This document shows, in pieces, positions 1-14,400 of a stretch of DNA of 64,000 bases. The notes under the pieces were generated by a model. It did not search any database and had not been told where the DNA came from. It was given only the letters and a program-made list of their open reading frames with translations. Made by a program: the position numbers and the translations under genes. The stretch's first letter is position 1. Every line of letters starts with the position of its first letter. The DNA lies in the NCBI GenBank assembly GCA_026874595.1, contig CM049315.1, positions 1,990,501-2,054,500 on the forward strand, given 5' to 3'. Source of the stretch: Sipunculus nudus. Its lineage: Eukaryota > Annelida > Sipuncula > Golfingiida > Sipunculidae.

Positions 1-1165
1 ATCTTGTAACCTAATTTGCATATTTAAATAAGGCAAAATTGGTATATGCCTGATGAAACATTATTCTCTAAGCCATTGACATAATAACAATAAATCTATT
101 TTTACTTCTTTTTACATGGTATGCATGCATGTTGACATTTTATGCTTTACGAATACTAGTAAGTGAAAAAACACTAACATAACTGTGCCCACATTGTACT
201 TGTAGTTTGTATTACTCTCTGCACTCATTTCATACAATGTTATCAACATTGTTAATAACCTGAATGGTCTATGATGTTCTTAATAATATTCTTAAATAAA
301 TTCTTGATATTGGTCATACTAGTACAGGAAATAATATGTTATATTATGATATAACATATGTTATATATTGTATAGTACTGTCATGCTATTTGATCATGTT
401 TAAAATTTCAATTGCTATCAGGGCCTTGTGAAAGATCAGTATATTCTGAACAAGCTAAAGATATATTAATAAATAAAGAGAAAATTAATATATGTATTTT
501 TCTTATTCGCCAGAACTGTTCGACAGTATCCAATGTGTGGATCACTATACAGAGCTTTATCCCAATAAATTATTTTCAAATCACTCTTCACAGTACGATA
601 TTAGCCAACCCCTTGCCCCTGCTATAAATGATTATACCTTTGCCTGTTGGTGAGAATTTAGTGTTAGTTATACCCTTTGTTCTTATAAAAAATACGTGCA
701 CCTTATTCGCCTTAAAATAATTCTAATTAAACTTTTTTAATAGTCTATATCTATTCTCATCACTATATTTATGTATAATCCTACACAACTGGTGTACTGA
801 GAAGGCCCAATGCGTAGTATGGAAACATCACGTGCACAATCCCTAATCGGCACAAATTGTGAATACAATTTGTCGTATTGAGCACTCAATCAAGTAACCC
901 ATTCCTTTTCCTTCTCATCTTAATAATTTAGTGCTTAAATATTGATGACATTTTGACCAAATTAAATAAAAACGAAATAAATCGGTGACCGTCCATCCAT
1001 ATCGGATTTAAATATTGTATTATAATCCTTACAGAATGAAAACAAAACGCACGTACAAAGCTAAGGACTTCTTGAAATGTCCATATTTCAGTTTAACAAT
1101 TTATACAGAAAAATATCTGTCCAGTTAATAGTATACTATTAATTAAACTGTATATTTTATAATGA
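1..1165. repeat. Direct repeat copy 1 (period 1390 bp)
   Basis: Bases 1-1165 recur at 1391-2555 with only a handful of substitutions. The first copy starts at the window edge, so more copies may lie to the left. No convincing protein is encoded: the only open frame is the same 71-codon one in both copies. Confidence 0.95.
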
Positions 1166-1390
1166 GCCGAGCCTAATTTATCAGGAGGCGCCGCCGATAT
1201 TTCATTCAGCCGAAGTGAGCCGATTTTGTGCAGCACAATTTGGTTTGAGAAAAAAAAAATAAATAAAACTTTTGCGATCAAAAAATGCCCATAACATATG
1301 TATACAGACAAATACGAAGTTTTTTTGTTGATTTTGAAATATTCTTTCAAATAATAAAACAAATGATTGATAACGATATTCCGAAAGCAA
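1166..1390. other. Unique 225 bp between the direct repeat copies
   Basis: This stretch separates the two copies and does not reappear after copy 2, where the sequence diverges abruptly at 2556. It is A/T-rich and I see no gene in it. Confidence 0.7.
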
Positions 1391-2555
1391 ATCTTGTAAC
1401 CTAATTTGCATATTTAAATAAGGCAAAATTGGTATATGCCTGATGAAACATTATTCTCTAAGCCATTGACATAATAACAATAAATATATTTTTACTTCTT
1501 TTTACATGGTATGCATGCATGTTGACATTTTATGCTTTACGAATACTAGTAAGTGAAAAAACACTAACATAACTGTGCCCACATTGTACTTGTAGTTTGT
1601 ATTATTCTCTGCACTCATTTCATACAATGTTATCAACATTGTTAATAACCTGAATGGTCTATGATGTTCTTAATAATATTCTTAAATAAATTCTTGATAT
1701 TGGTCATACTAGTACAGGAAATAATATGTTATATTATGATATAACATATGTTATATATTGTATAGTACTGTCATGCTATTTGATCATGTTTAAAATTTCA
1801 ATTGCTATCAGGGCCTTGTGAAAGATCAGTATATTCTGAACAAGCTAAAGATATATTAATAAATAAAGAGAAAATTAATATATGTATTTTTCTTATTCGC
1901 CAGAACTGTTCGACAGTATCCAATGTGTGGATCACTATACAGAGCTTTATCCCAATAAATTATTTTCAAATCACTCTTCACAGTACGATATTAGCCAACC
2001 CCTTGCCCCTGCTATAAATGATTATACCTTTGCCTGTTAGTGAGAATTTAGTGTTAGTTATACCCTTTGTTCTTATAAAAAATACGTGCACCTTATTCGC
2101 CTTAAAATAATTCTAATTAAACTTTTTTAATAGTCTATATCTATTCTCATCACTATATTTATGTATAATCCTACACAACTGGTGTACTGAGAAGGCCCAA
2201 TGCGTAGTATGGAAACATCACGTGCACAATCCCTAATCGGCACAAATTGTGAATACAATTTGTCGTATTGAGCACTCAATCAAGTAACCCATTCCTTTTC
2301 CTTCTCATCTTAATAATTTAGTGCTTAAATATTGATGACGTTTTGACCAAATTAAATAAAAACGAAATAAATCGGTGACCGTCCATCCATATCGGATTTA
2401 AATATTGTATTATAATCCTTACAGAATGAAAACAAAACGCACGTACAAAGCTAAGGACTTCTTGAAATGTCCATATTTCAGTTTAACAATTTATACAGAA
2501 AAATATCTGTCCAGTTAATAGTATACTATTAATTAAACTGTATATTTTATAATGA
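1391..2555. repeat. Direct repeat copy 2 (period 1390 bp)
   Basis: Second copy of 1-1165. Differences are single bases, for example near 1486, 1605, 2039 and 2340. The near identity implies a recent duplication or gene conversion. Confidence 0.95.
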
Positions 2556-2995
2556 CAAATATATGTTTTCTTGGAAAATATTCTAAGCAAATTATTTTAA
2601 TATTTTGTCAAAATGTATAAGTAATTGGGGGTAACGACCCCCCCCCCCCCCCCCAACCAACGCCGCAACCAAAATATAAAACATTTTGACGGACCAGGTT
2701 TATAAAGCGTTGGATGTCTTACATAGGACTTTATATACAGAACATTTGCTCTTAAAATCGAAGCTGGCATTTTGAGCGTGTCGGATGACTTGCAAACAGT
2801 TGGTTTTGTCCATATATAAAGGGGTACAAAATAGTTACCATTGCGAAGGCACCGAGTGGATATTGTCACTTACCAAATTAGTCCGAACATGTGTGACATA
2901 TTTTGTGCTAGGATATTTAGGTGTAATGCGGCAGGTAGGGTGCTAATTAATGTAAACCAGACGCCTCCCTAGTGGAACGTCGTCATGTTATGTCA

Positions 2996-3009
2996 GTTAC
3001 CATAGAAAC
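2996..3009 (+). promoter_or_regulatory. Putative RFX X-box near the NIT-GC promoter
   Basis: GTTACCATAGAAAC fits the nematode consensus RYYNYYWWRRNRAC at every base and the vertebrate GTNRCC-N-RGYAAC consensus with one mismatch. It lies about 50 bases before a strong splice donor at 3060. RFX factors bind such sites at genes of ciliated cells. The loose consensus is expected a few times by chance in 64 kb, so position is the main argument. Confidence 0.45.
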
Positions 3010-3060
3010 ACGCTTCGTGTGCTGCTCACTCTATTGGTGCTGGAGATCTACGGCGAGCAG
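3010..3060 (+). other. Putative 5' UTR exon end of NIT-GC
   Basis: The sequence ends in GAGCAG|GTTAGT, a near-ideal splice donor at 3060. The first coding exon is preceded by an acceptor at 5322 with no good ATG before it, so a noncoding leader exon must lie upstream and this is the best candidate I see. Its 5' end cannot be placed from sequence. Confidence 0.4.
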
Positions 3061-5359
3061 GTTAGTAAAATTCATCATATGTTCATTTACTTACTATATT
3101 ACTTTTCTTTCTTGTTGTAATCTCTCAGCTGTTACATAACTTCTAAATGTGCTACACAGCATACGTTATACAATTGATTTTAAATGTCGGTTAGGAATTT
3201 AGCGGCAGTTTGATAGCCATATAACGTCTGTGTTCAGGAACTTTATTTGACTTAGGCAATCGCGTCATGATTTGTGGGTAAGCTCAATTTTTCTCTGTTT
3301 TATTAGGACTCGACTGCCCCTATAATGGAGATCGAAAGATATTTATGAATATTCATGACTGGTTACTTAGCGTGTTTTTTCGTCGATTGTGTCAAATTAT
3401 GAAAAGCTGATTCCCAAGATCTGATTCAGGTTGATTCAGACGACGAATATATATTTTACCAGAGTCCAACGTGAACGTGCTGTAGATGTTGTTATTTAAA
3501 AAAAATGTTAAATCGTTTTTATGGTAATTCCATGATAACCACCAACATCAACCTAACAGTCAAGGAAAAATGTAATTTATGTCCATTCGGCTTAATCACG
3601 ATTATTACAGAAATATGTTGTATCTTGTAATATGATATAAAAAAAATATGCTACCTCAGGGCCGCAGTTTCCTTTTACATGGGGATGGGGTGGTGTTTGG
3701 GGTGGGGTGAGGGGGGTGAGGGAAGCGTGGCAATGACATGTATCGGGATAGCTAGAGGTCGTTTTTGAAAGGTATCCCCTCCCTTCCCCCTCAGAATATT
3801 ATTACAATTCACACAAAAAATCAGAAATTCTGGTATAAAATATATAATAGCGTTTGCTTTATAATTTCTCAGGGCTGCAAAAGTCCCCTGAGACCACCCC
3901 CCCCCCCCCCCTCCCCCCACCCCGCTCCGGAAACCCTAGGATCCGCCGATAATATTTCAAAACTTGAAGTCATGCAGGTCCGAATGCTCAAAATCTTGTG
4001 AAATTGTGCTTTAATATTTTGGTTTCACAAGGTGAAACGGGTTTAACATGCCATATAATTTCTGCAGAATTAGAATACTTTGATACTGAGGATACTGTGT
4101 CACATTTTTTTGTGAATAAATCCTGTATCACAAATGAAAATTAGAGCCCATTTTTATGGCAAAATAATATTCTTTATTTGACAAAATGGGAGGGGGCAGT
4201 GATTATGGTATGTCTACCCTTTTTGGGTTTATTTCCAGCGTTTCTAACAAAATTGCGCTGATGTCCTGGCTTATATAAAGTTGACATATACATTTTTACT
4301 AACCATCACAGCATCGCTCAACTCAAGGAATGTCGATGAAAACTGATAAAAGGTAAAAGAAAAAAGTCGGTGATTGTGATTAAACCGTACTATATGTAAT
4401 CCACCGGAGCATATCTTAATAATTTACAACTGTGTATGTGTATAGCTAACATTCTTCATCGCATATTTCAGATAATTTTAATGCATCTTTAATGATTCGT
4501 ATAAATGATACAATCAAAAGGGTCTATTGACTTTATTCTCGTCCTTACATAAACAAAGATGTAGTCATAGCAGCTGTAAAACAGTATGCATATTTTATAT
4601 GTTATAATATAGTATGTATATTTCATCAACATTTATATGTTTGTTGTTACCCCTCATCAGTGTGTGATGTTTAGTCTTATGACCTAATCAGTAGCCTCCA
4701 AATATAAACATGCATAAATGTCACATGTACAAAAGAAGAAAGTTATACTCTATGAACATGTTTATTTAATAGTAATAAGATACATGAAACAAATGACTCT
4801 TTTTTACCATTTAAGTCAAAGAGTCAAATAAACTGACTGATTTTTCAGTCAATTTGTAAAGTGCCTGAATTTTCAATCATTTGTTAGATTGCCTAAATAA
4901 AACGAGCAAAATGTAAATGAGTGAAATCTTCAGGCAATTTACAAATTGAATGATTTTAAAGATTGATTGTAACATATACAGAAGAATTCCGTGTATAGGG
5001 TCATATCAGAGACAACATATCAAAAGTTTTGACGATATACGGCTTTCAGAAAAAAAGTCCGCTAAAATTTTGAATAAATCTTTCGTTATTTCAGTTAAAA
5101 TATTACGTAAAATTTTTCGGGGGCATTAAAGAAACCATTCAGGAAGCTAATTCACTCAGCTCAGAATGTCATTGTTGTTTAACCTGGGCTTCAGTACCAC
5201 GGACTATGAGATTTTTTATGTTATTTTATAATTCAAAAATGAACAAAAGACACCAAAACTAGCTTTTTATATTTCTTTCTCTTCTCCAACAAACCGATAA
5301 TGTTTCTAACATTTTATTTCAGTAGGCCCCAACACACACTTGACGACGCTTGTAGCAAA

Positions 5360-5474
5360 ATGACGGACCTACAGAAGCCAGGACCAAATCTGAATCTCTC
5401 TCAGAAGTCACTGAACAGCAGCGTGGAGCAGCTGGAGGTTGCCCTGAGTATCCTGAACCAGGCCGAGGGCAGAG
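5360..5474 (+). CDS. NIT-GC coding exon 1 (N-terminal cytosolic segment)
   Basis: Encodes residues 1-38 plus one base. The ATG at 5360 opens [10 protein letters not shown] and lies 38 bases after a good 3' splice site (TTTATTTCAG ending at 5322), so this exon probably carries the end of the 5' UTR. An upstream in-frame ATG at 5300 lies within the predicted intron and was not used. The donor is AGAG|GTCTGT after 5474, a weaker than usual site, but its phase joins exactly to exon 2. Confidence 0.8.
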
Positions 5475-8400
5475 GTCTGTATACGTTCATAACGCCTGCT
5501 CCGGTAGCTGGCATCTCACAGCAAACGACGATCCAGCCGCACAAAGGCTGTTCGTTTTATTAACATTCACATGTTTATAACGTTGGGGCCGCCAAAATAA
5601 TCTAAACACTTCCTAAGAGGATATCTGATGGCTAATCTAGTCAGACCAACCAGACTTTAGCAAAGAACGCTTCTAAACGGAAATAACCTACAGTTCATAA
5701 ATATGTAAACAAAGTTATTCAGAAATCGTAAAAATTCTAGAGAAAAGATAGGCGAATAGCTGGCTTCAGGTTTGTTTAAACATATGATATGACCCGTGGT
5801 TACACTAATGTGTCTTGATGTAATGCCCCAGTATGATGTGTCCAGATGTTATGTCCCGGTATGCTCTGTCCCGAAGTAATGTCCCGGTATGCTATGTGCT
5901 GATGTAATGCCCCGGTATGATGTGTCCTGATGTAACCCGATAACTGTAGTCCATGTTAAGCTCATGTTAATCACTGGCAATACCAAATGTGAGCCCTTTT
6001 TATCTCGAATTACACCTGCTGTGTTGGCGGAGAGTAAGTAAGTTTTTATCCATTTTGTTTGGTTGCCTGGCAACAAATAACCGGAAAGAAATATATTGTG
6101 ACAGTGTTTAAAAAAGCTTTTCGCTCTTTATCTGTTTCAAAGACACGGACGGTTAGCCCATGTTTGTTAGTTAGTCTGATTGTTAATTTTACCTGAAATT
6201 AATATATCATAACCGAAGTTGTACGTGTAGATGGGAATTTTGTATTTGATTCTACCTTAAATGTTTTCCTTGGGCAAAAATATCTAATTTTATATAATGA
6301 GCGTAGATTATCGTAGGGTGTTTGCCGTATGTTTTATTGCTTTCACAGGTAATTATTGCTATTTAGGGAGACTTCCTAATGGTCCGTAGAGGTGTCAGTG
6401 CCACCACAATTAATGAACTATTAGGCCAAATAAAAAAGGAATGGTTCCCAGGCACTTTTTTTCAGAGATCAGTGCGGGCGGGCGGTATTTTATTTTTGAC
6501 CTTTTTTTTTGTATGTTTCGATAAAAATATCATATGATCAGGGAAAAGCTACGCCCCCGAGGCAGCCGAAATCTTGCGCTTCTAAAGAAGCTATTGATTT
6601 TCACGCTGCCTGCTTTGACCGTTTATGATGCATTTAAACACCAGGTGGTGCACATTGGCCTGTCTGCTTAAAAAACTGCTGATTTTACTATCAGCCAACC
6701 AAATGCAAGTCAACAAACACTCGACAGGCATCAGGCTCCGCCAAGAAACCACGTGAGGGGAAATTCTCTGTGAGCCTGTGGCCTGTTAAAACGGTCAACA
6801 ACATTGGCTTCGTGTATTCCTCGCTTGACTGGTAAACCGTTTTGCTTCCAACACAGGGTTTCATCTGATTGGACCAAAATACAAAATACAGTGCTCCCCT
6901 CTGGTGCAGAGATTCAGGATACAAGGTCATAACAAACAGCGCTTACGATATAGGTCGTTGGCCTATGGGTAATGCGCTGTGTAAAGAGCGTAGGGAAAAG
7001 CATGAAAATAACCGTTTTTTGTTGAACAGGTAAAGGCACTACATAAATTGTAATATTTATCTTTTTGAAAGATAAAAATCAAAATCATAATTTTTGATGC
7101 GGGGGGGGGGGGGGGGAGTGTTAAAATAAGGCTGGTTGTGCCTGAGAACCATACCTTTTTTGGCCTTACAACCAACCATCGCAGCTTTGTCGCCATATGC
7201 ATGTCTTAGCGAAGTTGTAAAGGTATCGTGATATTTAATAAGAAGAACATGAATGATGTTGTTACATGTTTGGTTCCAGTCTTATATAAACGCTTGTCCT
7301 ACTATTCTCTTGTGTTCTCTCACTTTTCTGTCGCTTTTTCCTAATTAAGGGTGTCCTGCACAGCCTAAAAGTAGCTCAACATTGGTGGCGCAACCTAAAG
7401 CTTATTTTTGCATATTCATATTTTCCATTCATGACCAAAAAGTCAGCACAGTTTCATAATGACAGCCGCGGCGGCTATGGGATATATTTGGTAACAGACG
7501 GTGGACGGCGGACACTGTGTCATGGCATAATTTCACATGGGGAAGTAAAACATATATAAAAAACAACATCTCATGATACTGAATATTTGCTTCACTATGT
7601 GTTGTCTGTTCCACCAGTAGGTGCCCATAAAAATTTGGGGATTATCCTCCTTAACTTAAATATTATCACACACTATGACATATTTAAGCTTAAGAGGGAC
7701 CAATGGCCTAATATGAGGTGTAATACTTCATAACAAAAACGAACAGTTATATTTGAAATGCTTCTGGTTCTTCTGAAACTTGTAGCCAAGTGACATGGCG
7801 TCTCTCATCAGTTGGCAACCTCGCTTTGTTACATTATAAAGAATATTATAAAACACTAAACAACCAATCAGGAGCTTTAATGTATAGTTGTTTTAGCATG
7901 TGACCTATGACCTTGGCCTTTCTTAATGGAGTTGGTATGTTGTAAATAATTGACTGTTTATTCAGATTTTGATCTGATTACTGTACTTCAATAGTTTGTA
8001 AAGTATTCCTTTATTTCATTATATTTAGTAAGTGTATGTCGTGCTCCTTATTTGCAATATGCCATTTGGAAAAAATATGTAAGTTTATACAAATATTGTC
8101 AATGGGCACCCTACCATGGAATAGAATATACACAACTTCACAAATGTAATAAACGGTGGATGTTTAGAGTCTGATATCGCTGAGGGTGCATGACTTGTTC
8201 AGGATGGTGCCGGGGAGAGCCTATCACAGACGCTGGCAAGAAGCGACAGCTGCTGAAGATGCTGACACTGGTTCTGGTCCCCATCCTCATCCTCCTGGGC
8301 GTCTCATTCTTCTTCCTGTACGAGAACGTCACGGACAAGATGGAGAGTGATCAGGTGAGATGACGTCACGATGACGTCACAGGTCCAAGCAGCTCAACAC

Positions 8401-11400
8401 GCTTGATCTTACTAATCTTTAACTCTTCCTGTTTTTTTTCTATCCATTGTCTTTTTATATAAAAAAAGAGAATTGCATCGTGAATATGATGTAAGGTCTA
8501 TTTTATATTTATCTCTCAGCCTGAAATCTCTATAATAAAAAGTGTAAGCTTGTAAAGTGTGTTTAGAGTGCACCATGTCCACCTCCAAAGCTATTTTGAC
8601 GTTTTATGGGGTTTCAGGCTTTAACTCATTTTACTAGACTCTTTTTAGCATTTACTCACTAAGAACCTCGTCTCTGGAAAGAACTATTTTGGATGGAAGA
8701 GACTGTCTTAATCACTCATGTATATATGTACAAGGTTTGCGATGACATTATGACAATGAATCTTTTGCTCGTGGGGGGTTTAGAATCTTTGTGAGTCTGT
8801 TGTCGTCATATCCGGCCATCCTGGTCTCATGGCACAACCAAAGCCCTAGAACTTAGATGGTTATAATTTCGACATTAACCCGTCTCTCATGATCAGTAAT
8901 AATTAACCCCTGGGAAATGAGGGTATGATATGTGTAGGCCCATACAAAAAGAAACTATAATAAAATATGTATTATCTGATCCATACCATGCATGATTATA
9001 ATACATGTGCTTTCTTATTAGCTCAGGGACGAGTTGGAATTCGGAATACAGCTTGGTCAATTTATACACGTGCTGGAGCGAGAACGCGACATGAGCGCCT
9101 TCTACCTAAGCAGGATCGGCCCGGATACCAAAACGTTCTTACTTTGTGAGTAGATATTTTGAAGTTATTTGTGGGGGAAAACGTTAAACAACATGCTCCA
9201 TACTCATATTTCCGCCATTAAATCTTGCATCTAAAGTAAAAAAAAAAAAATCGCGTATTATGCACATTTCCATATTGTACCCTGTCATTCATGAAATAAC
9301 ATGGGAAAGCATAGCTAACAATTTGATCAATATCATCTATATGATACATTATTGCCAATATTCAGTATATCCATGAAAGATTGTTGTAATCATATCTCTG
9401 GCACAGGAAAGACCCTACACTGCTAATAATCTGGCCAACAAGAGTACGACTCTGTTGTTTAGGGTTTGAGGACGTCACAATCTGACTTCCACAATACACC
9501 GTGTGTTCTAAATATATACAGTAAAGCGTCGTTCATCCGAAAACCTCGGGGACAAGCTTTATGTTGGGATAACCGATCGTTCGGATGAACGATTTTGCAT
9601 GAAATTGCTCTCACCGTGATTAGGCCTACCACCGAGTTCGGGACATTACCAGATACTGACTGACCCAAATTGATAAAGCTAGCCCCTGATAAACGTGTGG
9701 CAATATATTATACCATTTTTGATCAATTTAATAAATTTTTCATATAGAACACATTATTATATAATTAATATTATTACTGGCGAACAGCCCTGCACTGGAA
9801 ACAATCGGTATCGTACCTACATCATGTCACGCTTGGGTACCATGATAACTGGAATGACTTGCTATGACCTTGAAAGTGCTGCAATCTCTTGGCAGATAGG
9901 TTAACCATGGTAACCTTTATATTTGTACTGTATTTTTATTGAAAAGACAAGCGAGAACGTAAATTTCGCCGTTTCTTGTACAGGTTAATTACCGTGGCCT
10001 GGGCAATCTGATTAAAGCGAGGACAACCCCGGCCATCGTGGCGTTGTTTTAACACCTACTGCCCACGCTCCGGTGCACTAAGCAGTCAGCAATATGTATC
10101 ACCGCTGATGTGCCTACTTTTTTTTTAATCAGACAATCTTTCATACCATTTTAATGCTGAATGTTTTGTCGTTGTTTAGATTTCGGATAAATTGACAAAA
10201 TTCCGGTTCTCCGTTTTTTATTTCGGATGAACGATTTTTCGGATAAATGGTGCTTGGATATTCGACGTTCTTCTGTGGATAGTTATAAATGCAATGAAGA
10301 CGGTAATGTAGTCCATTTTAAGTACTAACAGGGGTGTTTGATGATAAGGACCTCAAAGAAAAAATAATAATTTGTAAGCATGTGCATGTGAAACGTAAAC
10401 AAAAGGTGTTTCCTTGGAAAGTAATAAATTTTGCTTTTAAAGCTTTATAATTAAAATATCTAAGTACTCCCGGCCGTCCCACAGTGCCTAATTGGAAGAA
10501 GTTAGTTATCCGTAGAAACGGCCTCTGGCGGAGGGAGTAAACATACCTTTCCCACACAGGAGAACATCAAGGATAATTGCCTCAAAAGATCTTGACCCTG
10601 TGCGGAGGTTGGCCTATCCCAAAGCACTTGAGGCACCTGTCGGCGATGATTGACACTGAGGTATTCGGGTCCATATTATGTTAAATCTCAAATTGTTTAA
10701 ATTATTTTTGATAGTGTATAAATCTTGCATACACATAAAAATACCATAAAGAACTGATGAAAGAATCCAAGATATGTGCTTCCAAGAATCCATGCTTGTG
10801 CTAGTGGTGCTCTCTCCGTTAACATCGAGTGGGGTGCACGGGTGCTGTCTGCATGCTGGTGCTAGTGGTGCTCTCTCCGTTAACATCGAGTGGGGTGCAC
10901 GGGTGCTGTCTGCATGCTGGTGTTAGTGGTTCTCTCTCCGTTAGCATCGAGTGGATTGCACGGGAGCTATCTGCATGCTGGTGCTAGTGGTGCTCTCTCC
11001 GTTGGCATCGAATGGGTGTGCATGGGTGCTGTCTGCATACTGGATCTAATGCTGCCCCCTCCGTTGGCAACGAGTGGGTGTGCACGGGTGCTGTCTGCAT
11101 GCTGGTGGTAGTGGTGCCCTCTCCGTTGACATCGAGTGGGTTGCACGGGTGCTATCTTCATGCTGGTGCTAGTGGTGCTCTCTCCGTAGGCATCGAGAAA
11201 ATGTGTGCACAGGTATTATCTGCATGCTGGTGGTAGTGGTGCTCTCTTCGTTAGCATCGAGTGGATTGCACGGGAGCCATCTGCATGCCGGTGCTAGTGG
11301 TGCTCTCTCCGTTGGCATCGAGTAAGTGTGCACGGGTGTTGTCTGCATGCTGGTGGTAGTGGTGCTCTCTCCGTTAGCATCGAGTGGATTGCACGCGTGC

Positions 11401-14400
11401 TATCTGCATGCTGGTGCTAGTGGTGCTCCCTCCAATGGCATCGAGTGGGTATGCACTTGTGCTGTCTGCATGCTGACGCTAGAAGTGCTCTCTCCGTTAG
11501 CATTGATGTGCACGTGTGCTGTCTGCATGCTGGTGGTAGTGGTGCTCTCTCCGTTGGCACCGAGAGGGTGTGCACGGGAGCTGTTTCCGCAAGCATGCTT
11601 GTGCTAGTGGTGCTCACTCCGTTGACATCGAGTGGGTGTGCATGGGTGCTATCTGCATGCTGCTGGGAGTGGTGCTCTCTCCGTTGACATCGAGTGGGTA
11701 TGCATGGGTGCTATCTGCATGCTGGTGGGAGTGGTGCTCACTCCGTTGGCATCGAATTGGTGTGCACGGGTGATGTCTGCATGCTGGTGGTAGTGGTGCT
11801 CACTCCGTTGGCATCGAATTGGTGTGCACGGGTGATGTCTGCATGCTGGTGGGAGTGGTGCTCACTTCGTTGGCATCGAATTGGTGTGCACGGGTGATGT
11901 CTGCATGCTGGTGGGAGTGGTGGTCACTCCGTTGGCATCGAATTGGTGTGCACGGGTGATGTCTGCATGCTGGTGGTAGTGGTGCTCACTCCGTTGGCAT
12001 CGAATTGGTGTGCACGGGTGATGTCTGCATGCTGGTGGGAGTGGTGCTCACTCCGTTGACATCGAATTGGTGTGCACGGGTGATGTCTGCATGCTGGTGG
12101 TAGTGGTGCTCTCTCCGTTGACATCGAATTGGTGTGCAGGGGTGATGTCTGCATGCTGGTGGTAGTGGTGCTCTCTCCGTTGACATCGAGTGGGTATGCA
12201 TGGGTGCTATCTGCATGCTGGTGGGAGTGGTGCTCACTCCGTTGGCATCGAATTGGTGTGCACGGGTGATGTCTGCATGCTGGTGGTAGTGGTGCTCACT
12301 CCGTTGGCATCGAATTGGAGTGCACGGGTGATGTCTGCATGCTGGTGGGAGTGGTGCTCACTCCGTTGGCATCGAATTGGTGTGCACGGGTGATGTCTGC
12401 ATGCTCGTGGGAGTGGTGCTCACTCCGTTGACATCGAATTGGTGTGCACGGGTGATGTCTGCATGCTGGTGCTAGAGCAGCTAACTCCGTTAGCAGCGAG
12501 TGGGTGTTCACGGGTGCTGTCTGCATGCTTGTGCTAGTGGTGTTCACTCCGTTAGCATCGAGTAGGTGTGCACGGATGCTTTCAGCATGCTGGTACTAGT
12601 GGTGTTCACTCCGTTAGCATCGAGTTGGTTTGCACGGGTGCTGTCTACATGCTTGTGCTAGTGGTGTTCACTCCATTGGCATCGAGCGGATTACACGGGT
12701 GCTGTCTGTATGCTGGTGGTAGTGGTGCTCTCTCCGTTGGGACCGAGAGGGTGTGTACGGGAGCTGTTTCCGCATGCATGCTTGTGCTAGTGGTGCTCAC
12801 TCCGTTGGCAACGAGTGGATATGCGTGGGTGCTGTCTGCATGCTGGCGGTTGTTGTGCTCACACCATTGGCATCGAATGGGTGTGCATTGGTGCTGTCTG
12901 CATACTGGATCTAATGCTGCCCCCTCCGTTGGCAACGAATGGGTGTGCATGGGTGCTATCTGCATGCTGGTGGTAGTGGTGCTCTCTCTGTTGACATCGA
13001 GTGGGTGTGCATGGGTGCTGTCTGCATGCTGGTGGGAGTGGTGCTCTCTCTGTTGACATAGAGTGGGTGTGCATGGGTGCTATCTGCATGCTGGTTGTAG
13101 TGGTGCTCTCTCTGTTGACATCGAGTGGGTGTGCATGGGTGCTGTCTGCATGCTGGTGGGAGTGGTGCTCTGTCTGTTGACATCGAGTGGGTGTGCATGG
13201 TTGATATCTGCATGCTGGTGGTAGTGGTGCTCTCTCTGTTGACATCGAGTGGGTGTGCATGGGTGCTGTCTGCATACTGGATCTAATGCTGCCCCCTCCG
13301 TTGGCAACGAATGGGTGTGCATGGGTGCTATCTGCATGCTGGTGGTAGTGGTGCTCTCTCTGTTGACATCGAGTGGGTGTGCATGGGTGCTGTCTGCATG
13401 CTGGTGGGAGTGGTGCTCTCTCTGTTGACATAGAGTGGGTGTGCATGGGTGCTATCTGCATGCTGGTTGTAGTGGTGCTCTCTCTGTTGACATCGAGTGG
13501 GTGTGCATGGGTGCTGTCTGCATGCTGGTGGGAGTGGTGCTCTGTCTGTTGACATCGAGTGGGTGTGCATGGTTGATATCTGCATGCTGGTGGTAGTGGT
13601 GCTCTCTCTGTTGACATCGAGTGGGTGTGCATGGGTGCTGTCTGCATACTGGATCTAATGCTGCCCCCTCCGTTGGCAACGAATGGGTGTGCATGGGTGC
13701 TATCTGCATGCTGGTGGTAGTGGTGCTCTCTCTGTTGACATCGAGTGGGTGTGCACGGGTGATATCTGCATGCTGGTAGTAGTGGTGCTCTCTCTGTTGA
13801 CATCGAGTTGGTGTGCACGGGTGATATCTGCATGCTGGTGGGAGTGGTGCTCTCTCCGTTGACATCGAGTGGGTGTGCATTGGTGCTATCTGCATGCTGG
13901 TGGTAGTGGTGCTCTCTCTGTTGACATCGAGTTGGTGTGCACGGTTGATATCTGCATGCTGGTGGTAGTGGTGCTCTCTCTGTTGACATCGAGTTGGTGT
14001 GCACGGTTGATATCTGCATGCTGGTGGTAGTGGTGCTCTCTCTGTTGACATCGAGTTGGTGTGCACGGGTGATATCTGCATGCTGGTGGTAGTGGTGCTC
14101 TCTCTGTTGACATCGAGTTGGTGTGCACGGGTGATATCTGCATGCTGGTGGTAGTGGTGCTCTCTCTGTTGACATCGAGTTGGTGTGCACGGGTGATATC
14201 TGCATGCTGGTGGGAGTGGTGCTCTCTCCGTTGACATCGAGTGGGTGTGCATGGGTGCTATCTGCATGCTGGTGGTAGTGGTGCTCTCTCTGTTGACATC
14301 GAGTTGGTGTGCACGGTTGATATCTGCATGCTGGTGGTAGTGGTGCTCTCTCTGTTGACATCGAGTGGGTGTGCATGGGTGCTATCTGCATGCTGGTGGT

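Larger units (their letters stand above)
2556..5322. other. Upstream region and first intron of NIT-GC
   Basis: Holds a C17 run (2638-2654), the putative X-box and leader exon, a C15 run (3897-3911) and unremarkable A/T-rich DNA. I see no other coding sequence. Confidence 0.6.

Noticed and set aside
1-2555. LTR retrotransposon with two LTRs
   Set aside because: The internal part would be only 225 bp. There is no reverse transcriptase, and no TG...CA ends could be defined.
5300-5359. Upstream in-frame ATG for the cyclase at 5300
   Set aside because: It lies before and within the TTTATTTCAG acceptor, so it is intronic in the predicted transcript.
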